The notes beneath the pieces are model-generated. The model was not told where the DNA came from and made no database searches. It saw nothing but the letters and a program-made list of their open reading frames with translations. The translations under genes and the position numbers were made by a program. DNA of 36,501 nt from Hyphococcus sp. (lineage in GTDB: Bacteria > Pseudomonadota > Alphaproteobacteria > Caulobacterales > Parvularculaceae), in assembly GCA_021776345.1 (NCBI GenBank), contig JAJFGC010000037.1:1-36501 (forward strand), written 5' to 3'. Shown one piece after another: positions 16,460 through 24,332 of this stretch; within the stretch, counting starts at the first letter, position 1; each line of letters begins with the position of its first letter.

Positions 16460-16930
16460 GTGAAACGCCTTGGATATGAAAATGGGGCAATTGACGAAAT
16501 CGATCGCGAACTTCTTTCAGCGCTCTATGAAAATGCCCGGCAATCTATCGCTGACCTTGCAAGAAAGGTGAGCCTATCCTCGCCCAGTGTTTCAGAACGC
16601 GTTAAGCGCCTAGAAGAGGCAGGGGTAATCAAGCAGTACACTGTTGATATCGATCCACAGGCGATTGGCCTCGCAATCGCGGCGTGGCTTCGGATTCGGC
16701 CGATACCCGGAAAAATGCAAAAGGTAATCCAGATAATTCAAAGCCTGCCTGAGATCGTTGAGTGCGATCGCATAACAGGCGAGGACTGTTTTATCGCAAA
16801 AGCCCATGTTCCATCTGTGGATGATTTAGCTGCCTTAATTGACGAACTCGTACCCTATTCGATGACGAATACATCAATAATCCAATCGTCCCCCGTAGCG
16901 CGCCGGGCTCCATACGTTTTAACAGTCTGA
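16460..16930 (+). CDS. Lrp/AsnC-family transcriptional regulator
   Basis: The product is 156 residues from a GTG at 16460. The N-terminal winged helix reads IDEIDRELLSALYENARQS, then SSPSVSERVKRLEEAGVI. The C-terminal RAM ligand domain follows from about residue 70, with PEIVECDRITGEDCFIAKA matching the conserved VxxCxxxTGxxDxxL pattern. Such proteins are feast/famine regulators that bind amino acids. It is transcribed away from the RhtA-like exporter and proline iminopeptidase genes and probably controls them. Confidence 0.92.
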   Translation: MKRLGYENGAIDEIDRELLSALYENARQSIADLARKVSLSSPSVSERVKRLEEAGVIKQYTVDIDPQAIGLAIAAWLRIRPIPGKMQKVIQIIQSLPEIVECDRITGEDCFIAKAHVPSVDDLAALIDELVPYSMTNTSIIQSSPVARRAPYVLTV

Positions 16931-16980
16931 CACTAAATCAAATTCTATTGCAATTTTTAAGAACGCTTATATGCCGCGAG

Positions 16981-17529
16981 CTAACTCAGATTTAGAACTT
17001 CTCTTAGTTCGTTTAGCGCTTTGACAGACACTTGATTTCGTTCAAGGTAATTGTTTTGCTGAAGAACGATTACTTCGGCTTTTGATTCGTCATTACACAC
17101 TGTTCCGTGAGCGTCTGCGGCCACGTAAACCTTATATCCAAGCTCTAGCGCCGACATACTCGTATTCGTAACGCAGAATTCACTCTGTATGCCGCATGCA
17201 ATAACACCCTTAACGCTAAGCTCTTCTAAAATCTGTTGCAATTCTGTTTCCTCAAACCCGTTGGAGTGATGCTTGACGACAACCGGCTCTCCCTTTTGGG
17301 GGAGGACGGCAGGGTGGATTTCCCAGCCGTGCATATCTTTAGCGTACGGCAAACCTGGGGAGCCGCAATGTTGAACGTAGATGATCGGAATTTTGTTCGA
17401 GCGACAAAAGGCGATCAATTCGGCGACTTTTTCGAGGAGGCGGTCGCCATCTTCGATTGGCGGCGTGATTTTACCGTCAAAGCCGCAAAGCTGCATATCA
17501 ATGACGAGTAGTGCGTAAATTGATTTCAT
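16981..17529 (-). CDS. isochorismatase-family cysteine hydrolase
   Basis: The 182-residue protein has the isochorismatase-like alpha/beta fold. The catalytic set is visible as Asp11 (ALLVIDMQ), Lys86 (VVVKHHSNGF) and Cys119 (GIQSEFCVTNT), followed by LELGYKVYVAADAHGT. The family includes amidohydrolases such as nicotinamidase and N-carbamoylsarcosine amidase, so the substrate cannot be named. The ATG at 17529 lacks a strong ribosome site. It converges with the Lrp gene and is followed upstream by a lipoprotein gene on the same strand, 81 bases away. Confidence 0.88.
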   Translation of the reverse strand: MKSIYALLVIDMQLCGFDGKITPPIEDGDRLLEKVAELIAFCRSNKIPIIYVQHCGSPGLPYAKDMHGWEIHPAVLPQKGEPVVVKHHSNGFEETELQQILEELSVKGVIACGIQSEFCVTNTSMSALELGYKVYVAADAHGTVCNDESKAEVIVLQQNNYLERNQVSVKALNELREVLNLS

Positions 17530-17610
17530 TTTCTAGCATCTAGCCTCAGCAAGAGGGAAAAGCGAGTGGTAGTTGGCATCCATGTAGCCCTCCCCTAAAG
17601 CCAACGTCGA

Positions 17611-18108
17611 TTACTCAGAATTCTCGCGGTTGGCCCGACCCGGGCCAACCTGGCCAGCTGCGAAGCGCCAACCTTGCTGGCGCTTTGTGAGGGCGATGCT
17701 CATCCAGCCATCGAAAGAGAAATCTTGCTGATTATTTTCGTAGTCCATTTCATATATAAAATGCGTGGATACCAATGCGGAGGTTGGACCAAGGTCAGCG
17801 ATGTGGATCTCGTCAAAGGTGAGTTTGGCTTTGGCGCCGGGAACGATGAGCGATTTGAGGGACGCGGCAGCTTCCTCGCCGCTCTTATACTGTACACCGC
17901 CCCGTTCGATCCAATGAAAATCCGTGTCACGATCATAATATGCCGCTGCCTTTTCGATGTCCCCATTGCTTAGCGCCTCACTGTAAGCAATCAGCGTGGC
18001 GCGAGCCTCGTCCTTGACGGATTGTGCATCGTACCCGGCTCGGACTTCGACAGGATTGCTGCATCCAGCAATCCATAACAATGAAAGTGCGATCATCGTA
18101 TTCTTCAT
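17611..18108 (-). CDS. DUF4440/SnoaL-like (NTF2 fold) lipoprotein
   Basis: The product is 165 residues from the ATG at 18108. The N-terminus MKNTMIALSLLWIAGCSN is a lipoprotein signal with lipobox Cys16. After it comes an NTF2-like domain with ARATLIAYSEALSNGDIEKAAAYYDRD, a tryptophan-rich core (DFHWIERGGVQYKSGEEA) and a final strand GWRFAAGQVG, the usual DUF4440 pattern. These domains bind or hydrolyse small hydrophobic molecules in some families, but many have no known function. It is probably read with the VOC gene 26 bases upstream. Confidence 0.78.
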   Translation of the reverse strand: MKNTMIALSLLWIAGCSNPVEVRAGYDAQSVKDEARATLIAYSEALSNGDIEKAAAYYDRDTDFHWIERGGVQYKSGEEAAASLKSLIVPGAKAKLTFDEIHIADLGPTSALVSTHFIYEMDYENNQQDFSFDGWMSIALTKRQQGWRFAAGQVGPGRANRENSE

Positions 18109-18134
18109 CGGCTGTTTCCCCTAAAAGCTGTGTG

Positions 18135-18518
18135 TCAGTTCAACCCGAGTTCTTCCAGGCACTGTGGCTCATACTGAATAATAATTGCCTGATTACCTTC
18201 CGTATCATGAAATTGAACCAAGGATCCGACCGTCGGGATAGTATGCTTGGGTCCAAGGATCTTTCCGCCTGCCGTCTCAATCTCTTTCATCGACTTTTCG
18301 AGGTTATCGACTGCTATCGAGCATTCAAATCCTTTGCGCCCTTCCGGAAGCGGTTCCCTGCGCTGCTGCAAAGCGCCATGAACGCCGGCGTCTCGAATTT
18401 GATAAAAGTCGGGCGGGCCCCATGGCTCGAACCGCCAGTTAAATACGTTCTCGTAGAACTTACGCGCGCGACTTACGTCGTCGGCTTCGATCGCGAAATG
18501 AGCTAACTTGTTCGGCAT
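18135..18518 (-). CDS. VOC-superfamily (glyoxalase-like) protein
   Basis: The product is 127 residues from the ATG at 18518, behind AGGAGAT. It has the two beta-alpha-beta-beta-beta modules of the vicinal-oxygen-chelate fold: HFAIEADDVSRARKFYENVFNW at the front half, and VDNLEKSMKEIETAGGKIL, then VQFHDTEGNQAIIIQY at the back. His7 and the final Glu/Gln region are where such proteins place metal ligands. The substrate is unknown; many relatives are annotated only as glyoxalase/bleomycin-resistance proteins. It is transcribed divergently from an AraC-type regulator, which may control it. Confidence 0.87.
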   Translation of the reverse strand: MPNKLAHFAIEADDVSRARKFYENVFNWRFEPWGPPDFYQIRDAGVHGALQQRREPLPEGRKGFECSIAVDNLEKSMKEIETAGGKILGPKHTIPTVGSLVQFHDTEGNQAIIIQYEPQCLEELGLN

Positions 18519-18574
18519 TGAAAATCTCCTATGACGTACAAACTAACAGTTTCAGGCTTGTCGTCCATACGCAT

Positions 18575-19357
18575 ATGCGTCAACTATATAGCCAAATGCG
18601 ACATGCTTTTTCATCTGCGGACGAACCGCATCTAATAATGCGGACTCTGAGCGTCGACTATGACAGCGGCTGCACGGAAAGTATTCATACGCATGCCTGG
18701 CCACAGCTCGTATACGCCAGAGGCGGCGCCATTCGTGCTGAAGTGGATGATCAGTTCTGGGTAATACCGCCCCGTCGCGCACTCTTGGTGCCGGCGCAAA
18801 CGCCGCATAATCTTAAAATGTTGGGCCGCGTGATGTTGCGCACTTTATATTGCAGTCCGAACTCGCCAATTGGCGGATTACAAACGCGCGTGATTGATAT
18901 ATGCGGGCTGCTGCATGAGGCGATTTTGCGTTGCTGTGAGCTGATGTGTCTTGATGACAGAAATGATTCAGATAGCCGCTTGGCAGCTTTGATCACTGAG
19001 GAGGTCATGGTGGCCAAATCAATGATAATTTCGCTGGTAATTCCGAAGGATGAGAGGGCTCGCCGGATTGCAGATCGATTCTTTGATATTGAAACGGCGC
19101 ATCGCGCGCTCGGGTCTCTTTTGTCTGATATCGGTGTCAGCCGCCGCACCGCCGAACGACTTTTCCAGGCCGAAACCGGGCTTTCACCAGCACGGTGGCG
19201 TCGAAACGCTTTGCTCTCATTAGCACTTGAATATCTGGCCAAGGGGCATTCGATCGAACAAGTCGCGCAATATGTCGGATATCACAGTCAGCCGGCTTTT
19301 ACGCAAGCGTTTAAGCGCGTTTTGGGGTTTTCGCCGCAAACTGGGCTTAGCGCATAA
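18575..19357 (+). CDS. AraC-family transcriptional regulator
   Basis: The product is about 260 residues. The start is uncertain: an ATG at 18575 is given, but 18596 and 18638 are also possible, none has a clear Shine-Dalgarno site, and the frame itself is open from 18518. A cupin-like N-terminal sensor shows SIHTHAWPQLVYARGG and VIPPRRALLVPAQTPHNL. The C-terminal 100 residues are a double helix-turn-helix with DIGVSRRTAERLFQAETGLSPARWRR and YVGYHSQPAFTQAFKRVLGFSP. It lies divergent to the VOC/DUF4440/isochorismatase genes. Confidence 0.88.
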   Translation: MRQLYSQMRHAFSSADEPHLIMRTLSVDYDSGCTESIHTHAWPQLVYARGGAIRAEVDDQFWVIPPRRALLVPAQTPHNLKMLGRVMLRTLYCSPNSPIGGLQTRVIDICGLLHEAILRCCELMCLDDRNDSDSRLAALITEEVMVAKSMIISLVIPKDERARRIADRFFDIETAHRALGSLLSDIGVSRRTAERLFQAETGLSPARWRRNALLSLALEYLAKGHSIEQVAQYVGYHSQPAFTQAFKRVLGFSPQTGLSA

Positions 19358-19396
19358 TGGCAATATGAAGCCATCAAGTGTTGCTCAAGGCTATGT

Positions 19397-20272
19397 TTGG
19401 AAAGAAAGAAGTACGTGAGATATTTTCATCGGGCACAAATAGAGCGCGCTCTCTGGGTCGGGTTCATATTCCTGACAGCGACGATCAATGCAACGAGCGT
19501 CCTTATGGAGCGAGCTCGAATTGGTATAAAAATAGAGACGTGGGAGCCATTTGTTTGGGAGTATTCAAGTGGGGCGTTCATATTGGTTTTGCTTCCTTTT
19601 GTGTTCGCGATTGAGAAAAGGTTTCCCTTTTTAACCACAGACTGGAAGTTATCCACACTGGTTCACGCCGCAGCAACGATACCGTTTTCAATATTGCATG
19701 TCGGCGGAATGGTTGCAGTTCGGGCTGCTGTTTATGCGTCTTTCGATCGGCGCTATGATTTTGGGAATATTCCTACTGAATTGTTTTATGAGTGGCGCAA
19801 AGACGCCTTCACTTATTTTACTATCGTAGTGGTCCTAAACGCCTATCGCGCCTTTCGTGAACGCGCGGACGGAGCCGCGTCCATGACTAGCACAACCGAC
19901 GACAGTTCTTCGAGCGCCGTCATATTTCAGATTGTGAAGGATAAGGCGGAGATTTCGGTCGCGTCGACAGAAATAGACTGGATTGAAGCGGCCGGGAACT
20001 ATGTGATTCTTCATTTAGGCGACCAGACCCATATGATGCGCGACACATTGAAATCGGCAGAGAGTCACCTCGGCGGGGCGCCCTTTGTCAGGGTGCATCG
20101 CTCGGCGCTCGTTAACATCAATCGGGCTATCGGGCTCACGTCAAAAATGTCCGGCGGCGCTCACATTCAAATACGCAATGGCGCGACTATCAATGTTAGC
20201 AAACGCCACCTGCCGGAAGTCAAAAGGCATTTCACGCTCGATTCGGCGCCGAATGCAGTTGTATCCGGTTAA
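19397..20272 (+). CDS. membrane-anchored LytTR-domain transcriptional regulator
   Basis: The product is 291 residues if translation starts at TTG 19397; a GTG at 19415 is equally plausible. Four hydrophobic helices (about 17-36, 57-73, 85-112 and 137-152) form an N-terminal membrane domain. A linker rich in Ser/Thr follows, then a LytTR DNA-binding domain from about 190 to 283 with IDWIEAAGNYVILHL, FVRVHRSALVNI and VSKRHLPEVK. This architecture is frequent in Caulobacterales and Parvularculales. It sits 39 bases after the AraC gene and 108 bases before a PQQ dehydrogenase gene in the same direction, which could be its target. Confidence 0.88.
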   Translation: MERKKYVRYFHRAQIERALWVGFIFLTATINATSVLMERARIGIKIETWEPFVWEYSSGAFILVLLPFVFAIEKRFPFLTTDWKLSTLVHAAATIPFSILHVGGMVAVRAAVYASFDRRYDFGNIPTELFYEWRKDAFTYFTIVVVLNAYRAFRERADGAASMTSTTDDSSSSAVIFQIVKDKAEISVASTEIDWIEAAGNYVILHLGDQTHMMRDTLKSAESHLGGAPFVRVHRSALVNINRAIGLTSKMSGGAHIQIRNGATINVSKRHLPEVKRHFTLDSAPNAVVSG

Positions 20273-20380
20273 TCCATTCGTCCCTTCGCGTCATTTTTGG
20301 CTCGTTAGCACCAATTCGAAAGGGCATGATGGCAGGCGGGCTAGAAGCTGGTTAGAAATTGTGGAATCAACGAGGTAAAA

Positions 20381-22372
20381 TTGTGTGTAGTAGCAAGCCC
20401 GCTGGTTGGTTTAATGGTATTGAGAATAAAACTATTTGTGGCAGGTCTTGTATTGGCCGCTCAGCCATTTTTGCTGATGACGGCTAAGGCTGAAGGCTGG
20501 ATGCACTATGGCGGGGGCCTTGATGGCGCGCGCTACGCCGATAGCGATATCGTCACGCCGGCAACGATTGGCGGATTGAAGGAAGCTTGGCGTTTTCGGA
20601 CAGGCGATTCTACCGACGGTGAGGGGTATTTCGGCAAAAGGTCGTCTTTTAAGGCAACCCCGATCCTCGTCGATGGAAAGCTGGTGTTCTCAACTGGATT
20701 TAATCGCATCATCGCTCTTGATCCAGAGACCGGCGCCAAGCTTTGGCGATTTGATCCCGATATCGATTTCTCGATCAAATATTCTGAAATGTTCACGTCT
20801 CGCGGCGTTGCTGCGTGGTCGGACCCCGAAGCAGAAGCAAATGCCAAATGCGCTACGCGTATTTATCTTGGAACATTAGACGCGAGATTGATCTCGATCG
20901 ACGCGGCCGACGGCGCCCTTTGCGAAACATTCGGTACCGAAGGCGAGATCGATCTATCGAAAGGCATCCCAAACTATCGCCGCGGAGAATATTCCGTGAC
21001 ATCGCCCCCGACTGTCGTAAACGGCGTTGTTGTTGTCGGATCATCCATCGGCGACAACGGCGGCGTGTCCCTCGACCATGGTGTTGTTCGGGCTTATGAT
21101 GCGCGGTCGGGCGAATTGCGCTGGCAATGGGATCCTGTACCACGGTTCAAAAACTCGCCGGGGGCGGAAACCTGGGAGAACAAATCTGCGGCAAGAACGG
21201 GCGCTGCCAATGTGTGGTCGGTCATGGCCGCCGATGAAGCACGCGACCTGATTTTTCTTCCGACAACATCACCATCCCCGGATTTTTATGGGGGGCGACG
21301 GCTGGGCGACAACAATTTTGCGAACTCAATCGTTGCGATTAAAGCATCGAATGGCGAAGTGGCTTGGGCTTACCAGATCGTTCGGCACGATTTGTGGGAC
21401 TATGATCTCGCGTCTCAGCCTATGCTCCTGGATGTCGATCACGGTGACGCAAAGCGGCCCGCGCTGATTCTCGCAACAAAAATGGGATTTGTGTTCGTTC
21501 TTGACCGGGAGACAGGCGAGCCGATTTTTCCCGTCACAGAGAGACCTGTGCCGCCTTCGGATGTCCCCGGCGAACGTGCGGCCCGGACGCAACGCGTTCC
21601 ATCAATTTCGCTGCACCCAACCGAGAAGAACGATATCGAAATCTGGATTCGAGACGATGCGCATACGGCCAGGTGCCAGGAAATGCTGGCCGGAGTTCGC
21701 TATGAAGGGATCTTCACGCCGCCGAGCCTTGAAGGAACCCTTGTTTACCCGGGAAACCCGGGCGGTGTAAACTGGGGTTCTATGGCGGCGCAAAAAGAAA
21801 AGTATATTGCATTTGTTGCTGTCAATCGGCTGCCGACGGTCGTCAAGCTTATCGCGCGCAAGGAATACCACAGGCAAAAATCAACAGGAAAAGTAAACGG
21901 CGTCGATGCTCAGTTTACGTCACAATCAGGAACACCGTTTGGCATCGCGCGGTACGAATTGTTCAACGATGAAAGCGGCGCCCATTGCCTAAAGGGCCCA
22001 TGGTCAACGCTTGTAGCTATTAACATCAACAACGGCTCCGTTCTGTGGGAAGCGCCCGCTGGTCGGGCGCCCGGTATTGACGACGACGATGAAGCTGCGG
22101 AATGGGGGTTCTTTGCGATCGGTGGGCCGATGGCGACAAAAGGCGGAGTAGTTTTTCATTCGACGACATTCGATCAGACACTGCGCGGATATGACACGGA
22201 TACTGGTAAGGTGATTTGGTCTGCGCAATTACCGGCGGGCGCCCACGCGACCCCTATGTCGTATGAGATTGGCGGCGCACAATACGTGGTCATCACAGCA
22301 GGCGGGGCTTTAGCCAACGAAAAGGGACAAGGCGATTACGTGGTCGCCTATAAACTGGCCCGGCAGGATTAG
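20381..22372 (+). CDS. PQQ-dependent dehydrogenase, periplasmic
   Basis: The product is 663 residues from TTG 20381, chosen because CGAGG is 5 bases upstream. An ATG at 20414 would give a cleaner signal peptide (MVLRIKLFVAGLVLAAQ) but lacks a ribosome site. The mature protein is an eight-bladed quinoprotein propeller, with W-type repeats such as IALDPETGAKLWRFDPD and the family segment VRHDLWDYDLASQP (about 334-347), where an Asp acts as catalytic base in glucose-dehydrogenase-like enzymes. The C-terminal LPAGAHATPMSYEIGG and YVVITAGG words place it nearer membrane glucose/quinate dehydrogenases than methanol dehydrogenases. It lacks their five-helix membrane anchor and has no fused cytochrome c. 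It oxidises an alcohol or sugar in the periplasm; the exact substrate is unknown. Confidence 0.9.
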   Translation: MCVVASPLVGLMVLRIKLFVAGLVLAAQPFLLMTAKAEGWMHYGGGLDGARYADSDIVTPATIGGLKEAWRFRTGDSTDGEGYFGKRSSFKATPILVDGKLVFSTGFNRIIALDPETGAKLWRFDPDIDFSIKYSEMFTSRGVAAWSDPEAEANAKCATRIYLGTLDARLISIDAADGALCETFGTEGEIDLSKGIPNYRRGEYSVTSPPTVVNGVVVVGSSIGDNGGVSLDHGVVRAYDARSGELRWQWDPVPRFKNSPGAETWENKSAARTGAANVWSVMAADEARDLIFLPTTSPSPDFYGGRRLGDNNFANSIVAIKASNGEVAWAYQIVRHDLWDYDLASQPMLLDVDHGDAKRPALILATKMGFVFVLDRETGEPIFPVTERPVPPSDVPGERAARTQRVPSISLHPTEKNDIEIWIRDDAHTARCQEMLAGVRYEGIFTPPSLEGTLVYPGNPGGVNWGSMAAQKEKYIAFVAVNRLPTVVKLIARKEYHRQKSTGKVNGVDAQFTSQSGTPFGIARYELFNDESGAHCLKGPWSTLVAININNGSVLWEAPAGRAPGIDDDDEAAEWGFFAIGGPMATKGGVVFHSTTFDQTLRGYDTDTGKVIWSAQLPAGAHATPMSYEIGGAQYVVITAGGALANEKGQGDYVVAYKLARQD

Positions 22373-22373
22373 C

Positions 22374-22401
22374 ACAACGCTATTGGCGCGCAGCGCGTTG
22401 T
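22374..22401. terminator. hairpin between convergent genes
   Basis: ACAACGC (22374-22380) and GCGTTGT (22395-22401) form a 7-bp stem with a 14-base loop, exactly between the stops of the PQQ dehydrogenase gene and the opposing unknown gene. There is no T tract, so a bidirectional terminator is only a suggestion. Confidence 0.35.
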
Positions 22402-22406
22402 CTTGA

Positions 22407-23162
22407 TCATGGTGAATATGGAAATTCGTCGCCCAGCGCCATTCGATCCAAAGCAACATCGATTGTCTTGCCTGGCGTACCTGTAGGCCGTTCCCAAGGC
22501 GCGAACGGCGTAATCAGTGACGATAACTCTTGTAGCGCGTCAAGCAGGTTCATTTTCCAGTTTTTGTCATTACTTACGATTTCGTCTTGCGCCAGTTCCT
22601 GCTTGATTTTTGCAGCAAGCGTTTCTTTGCGAATACAGGCTCGTGTGGAAAAGTCCCTGAGGCATACGCCATAGGCGCCTGAAACCCAAGCGCGCCATTC
22701 ACTTGAGGCTTTTGCAGAGCACTCCGAAGCAACAATTTTACCCTCCGCCGTGAAGCAGTCCGGATAAGCGAGGGCGCCGTATTTCTCAGCCGGCAAAAGC
22801 CGGCAAAATTCGTTACGGAAAATGGATTCATTTTGCCCAGCCGCTTGCTCGAAGTCATTGCCGTTTCGATGGGTCAAAGCTGCGCGCCGCAACCACCATG
22901 CAGCGGCCGGAGAATACCACAATCGACTGCCAGTTGGCGGTCCCGATGGCGCGTCGCCCATATACCCTGCAAGTGCGCTCCACCATCCTTCATCTTTATG
23001 AAGTCCATAGATCGGACCTGGCGAGCAGCCCGCATCAATCATGGCTGACGTCAATTCTTCGGTAAGTCCTGCGGATTTAGATAAGGCTTGAAAACTGCAG
23101 AACCATCGTTCCATGTATCGTAAAGACGCTTCATGCATCTGTGTGGTAAGATTTAAGCCCAT
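22407..23162 (-). CDS. unknown protein, possibly DUF6058-like
   Basis: The product is 251 residues from the ATG at 23162; a TTG at 23195 would add 11. It is soluble, with no signal peptide. Visible features are a Trp/Pro-rich centre (CSPGPIYGLHKDEGWWSAL, then LWYSPAAAWWLRRA), several Cys residues in the second half (YPDCF, ASECSAK, YGVCLRDF, RACIRKE), and an acidic/Pro tail. The PGPIYG and YSPAAAWWLRR words remind me of DUF6058 proteins, which are linked with natural-product clusters, but I hold this loosely. It is divergent, across 78 bases, from an ArsR-type regulator that could repress it. Confidence 0.6.
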   Translation of the reverse strand: MGLNLTTQMHEASLRYMERWFCSFQALSKSAGLTEELTSAMIDAGCSPGPIYGLHKDEGWWSALAGYMGDAPSGPPTGSRLWYSPAAAWWLRRAALTHRNGNDFEQAAGQNESIFRNEFCRLLPAEKYGALAYPDCFTAEGKIVASECSAKASSEWRAWVSGAYGVCLRDFSTRACIRKETLAAKIKQELAQDEIVSNDKNWKMNLLDALQELSSLITPFAPWERPTGTPGKTIDVALDRMALGDEFPYSP

Positions 23163-23240
23163 CGCGCATTTCCATTCCGAAAGTTTGTTGGCCAATGATA
23201 TGCTAGAATAATGTGGTAATAATTCGGTCAGGAACGAACA

Positions 23241-23927
23241 ATGAAATCCGGTCCAACTTACGCGCGCGTGGCGGCTTTGATTGGCGATCCGGCGCGCGCC
23301 AATATGCTATCGGCGTTGATGTCCGGTCTTGCATTGACAGCGCGCGAACTCGCGCAAGAGGCGGGCGTCCAGCCTTCGACCGCGAGTGGTCACCTCAAGG
23401 CGCTGACCACAGCGCACCTCATTGAGTGTGAAAAGCAAGGCCGGTATCGATATTACAGGATTGCAAATCAGGAAACGGCGACAGCAATTGAGTCTCTGCA
23501 AGTACTGTCACAACACAACGGCCTTTTGCGTGTACGGCCGGGTCCAAAGGACCCTGCACTTAGAAAAGCAAGAGTATGTTATGATCATCTCGCAGGAGAG
23601 ATGGGCGTGCGCCTTTACGAAAGCATGGCGGCCCGTGATTTTTTCAAAGTCGCAGCGGATGGCATCTCGCTGACCGATGTCGGCGAGAAATTTGTCTATG
23701 ATTTTGGCGTTGATGTTCAGCAATGTAACGCATCGCGCCGACCGATGTGCCTTGCATGTCTTGATTGGAGTGTTCGCCGGCATCACCTTGCGGGCGCGCT
23801 GGGTGCCGCCATGTTAACGGCTGCTTTCGATCAAGGTTGGTTAATGCGAGGGTCGGGAAGCAGGTTGGTGCGCTTCACGGCCGCCGGCGAAGCGGCGTTC
23901 CGCAAGGCATTTCCGATTGTGAGTTAA
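23241..23927 (+). CDS. ArsR-family winged-helix regulator with C-terminal extension
   Basis: The product is 228 residues from the ATG at 23241, with AGGAACG 4 bases upstream. Residues 5-90 form the ArsR winged helix: ALIGDPARANMLSALM, then LAQEAGVQPSTASGHLKAL, then GRYRYYRI. The C-terminal 120 residues form a second domain containing a Cys pair (CLACLDWSVRRHHLAGALGAAML), a pattern I associate with the longer ArsR-type repressors in proteobacteria. No classical metal-binding CxC in the recognition helix is seen. It is transcribed away from the unknown gene at 22407-23162. Confidence 0.88.
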   Translation: MKSGPTYARVAALIGDPARANMLSALMSGLALTARELAQEAGVQPSTASGHLKALTTAHLIECEKQGRYRYYRIANQETATAIESLQVLSQHNGLLRVRPGPKDPALRKARVCYDHLAGEMGVRLYESMAARDFFKVAADGISLTDVGEKFVYDFGVDVQQCNASRRPMCLACLDWSVRRHHLAGALGAAMLTAAFDQGWLMRGSGSRLVRFTAAGEAAFRKAFPIVS

Positions 23928-23978
23928 TATGAGCGGGGATTTTTAGATGCAGGTAGTTAGCTGACTATCAAATTAGCC

Positions 23979-24007
23979 TTGACTCTAATAAGATAAACGG
24001 CTAAATA
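23979..24007 (+). promoter_or_regulatory. promoter of the SdpR/SdpI-like operon, probably leaderless
   Basis: TTGACT (23979-23984) and TAAATA (24002-24007) are separated by 17 bases, a good sigma-70 arrangement. The ATG at 24015 lies 7 bases after the -10, where transcription itself should begin, and has no Shine-Dalgarno sequence. TTAGCTGACT and TTAGCCTTGACT just upstream form an imperfect direct repeat that could be an autorepressor site. Confidence 0.55.
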
Positions 24008-24014
24008 ATATTTC

Positions 24015-24332
24015 ATGAAAGTAAATGCGGTCCTGAAAGCGCTATCACATCCGATAAGGCGCGATATCGTCTCTCGACTTCGCGATGGCGCGTTGACCGC
24101 TGGCGACCTTGCTGATGCGTATGCCGTTTCGAAACCGACAATGTCGACGCATTTTGCCGCGCTAAAAGAAGCCGATCTCATTACAGCGGAACGAGACGGG
24201 AATAGCATCTATTACCATTTGAATGTGACCGTCGCAGAGGAAGCTTTGAGTGCTCTGATGAGTGTTTTGGGCGCAGGCGAAGCAAAGAAAAGACGCGCTC
24301 ACAACCGCTCGCGCAAGGAGGCGACGATATGA
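24015..24332 (+). CDS. ArsR-family autorepressor, SdpR-like
   Basis: The 105-residue protein is almost only a winged helix: VLKALSHPIRRDIVSRLRDG, then LADAYAVSKPTMSTHFAAL, then GNSIYYHLN, ending in a basic tail. The ALSHPIRRDI and VSKPTMSxHF words are typical of the SdpR branch, which represses its own operon with an SdpI-type membrane protein. The stop overlaps the next start by 4 bases, and that next gene is SdpI-like, supporting the pairing. In Bacillus, membrane SdpI senses the SdpC toxin and sequesters SdpR; whether that applies here is unknown. Confidence 0.88.
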   Translation: MKVNAVLKALSHPIRRDIVSRLRDGALTAGDLADAYAVSKPTMSTHFAALKEADLITAERDGNSIYYHLNVTVAEEALSALMSVLGAGEAKKRRAHNRSRKEATI

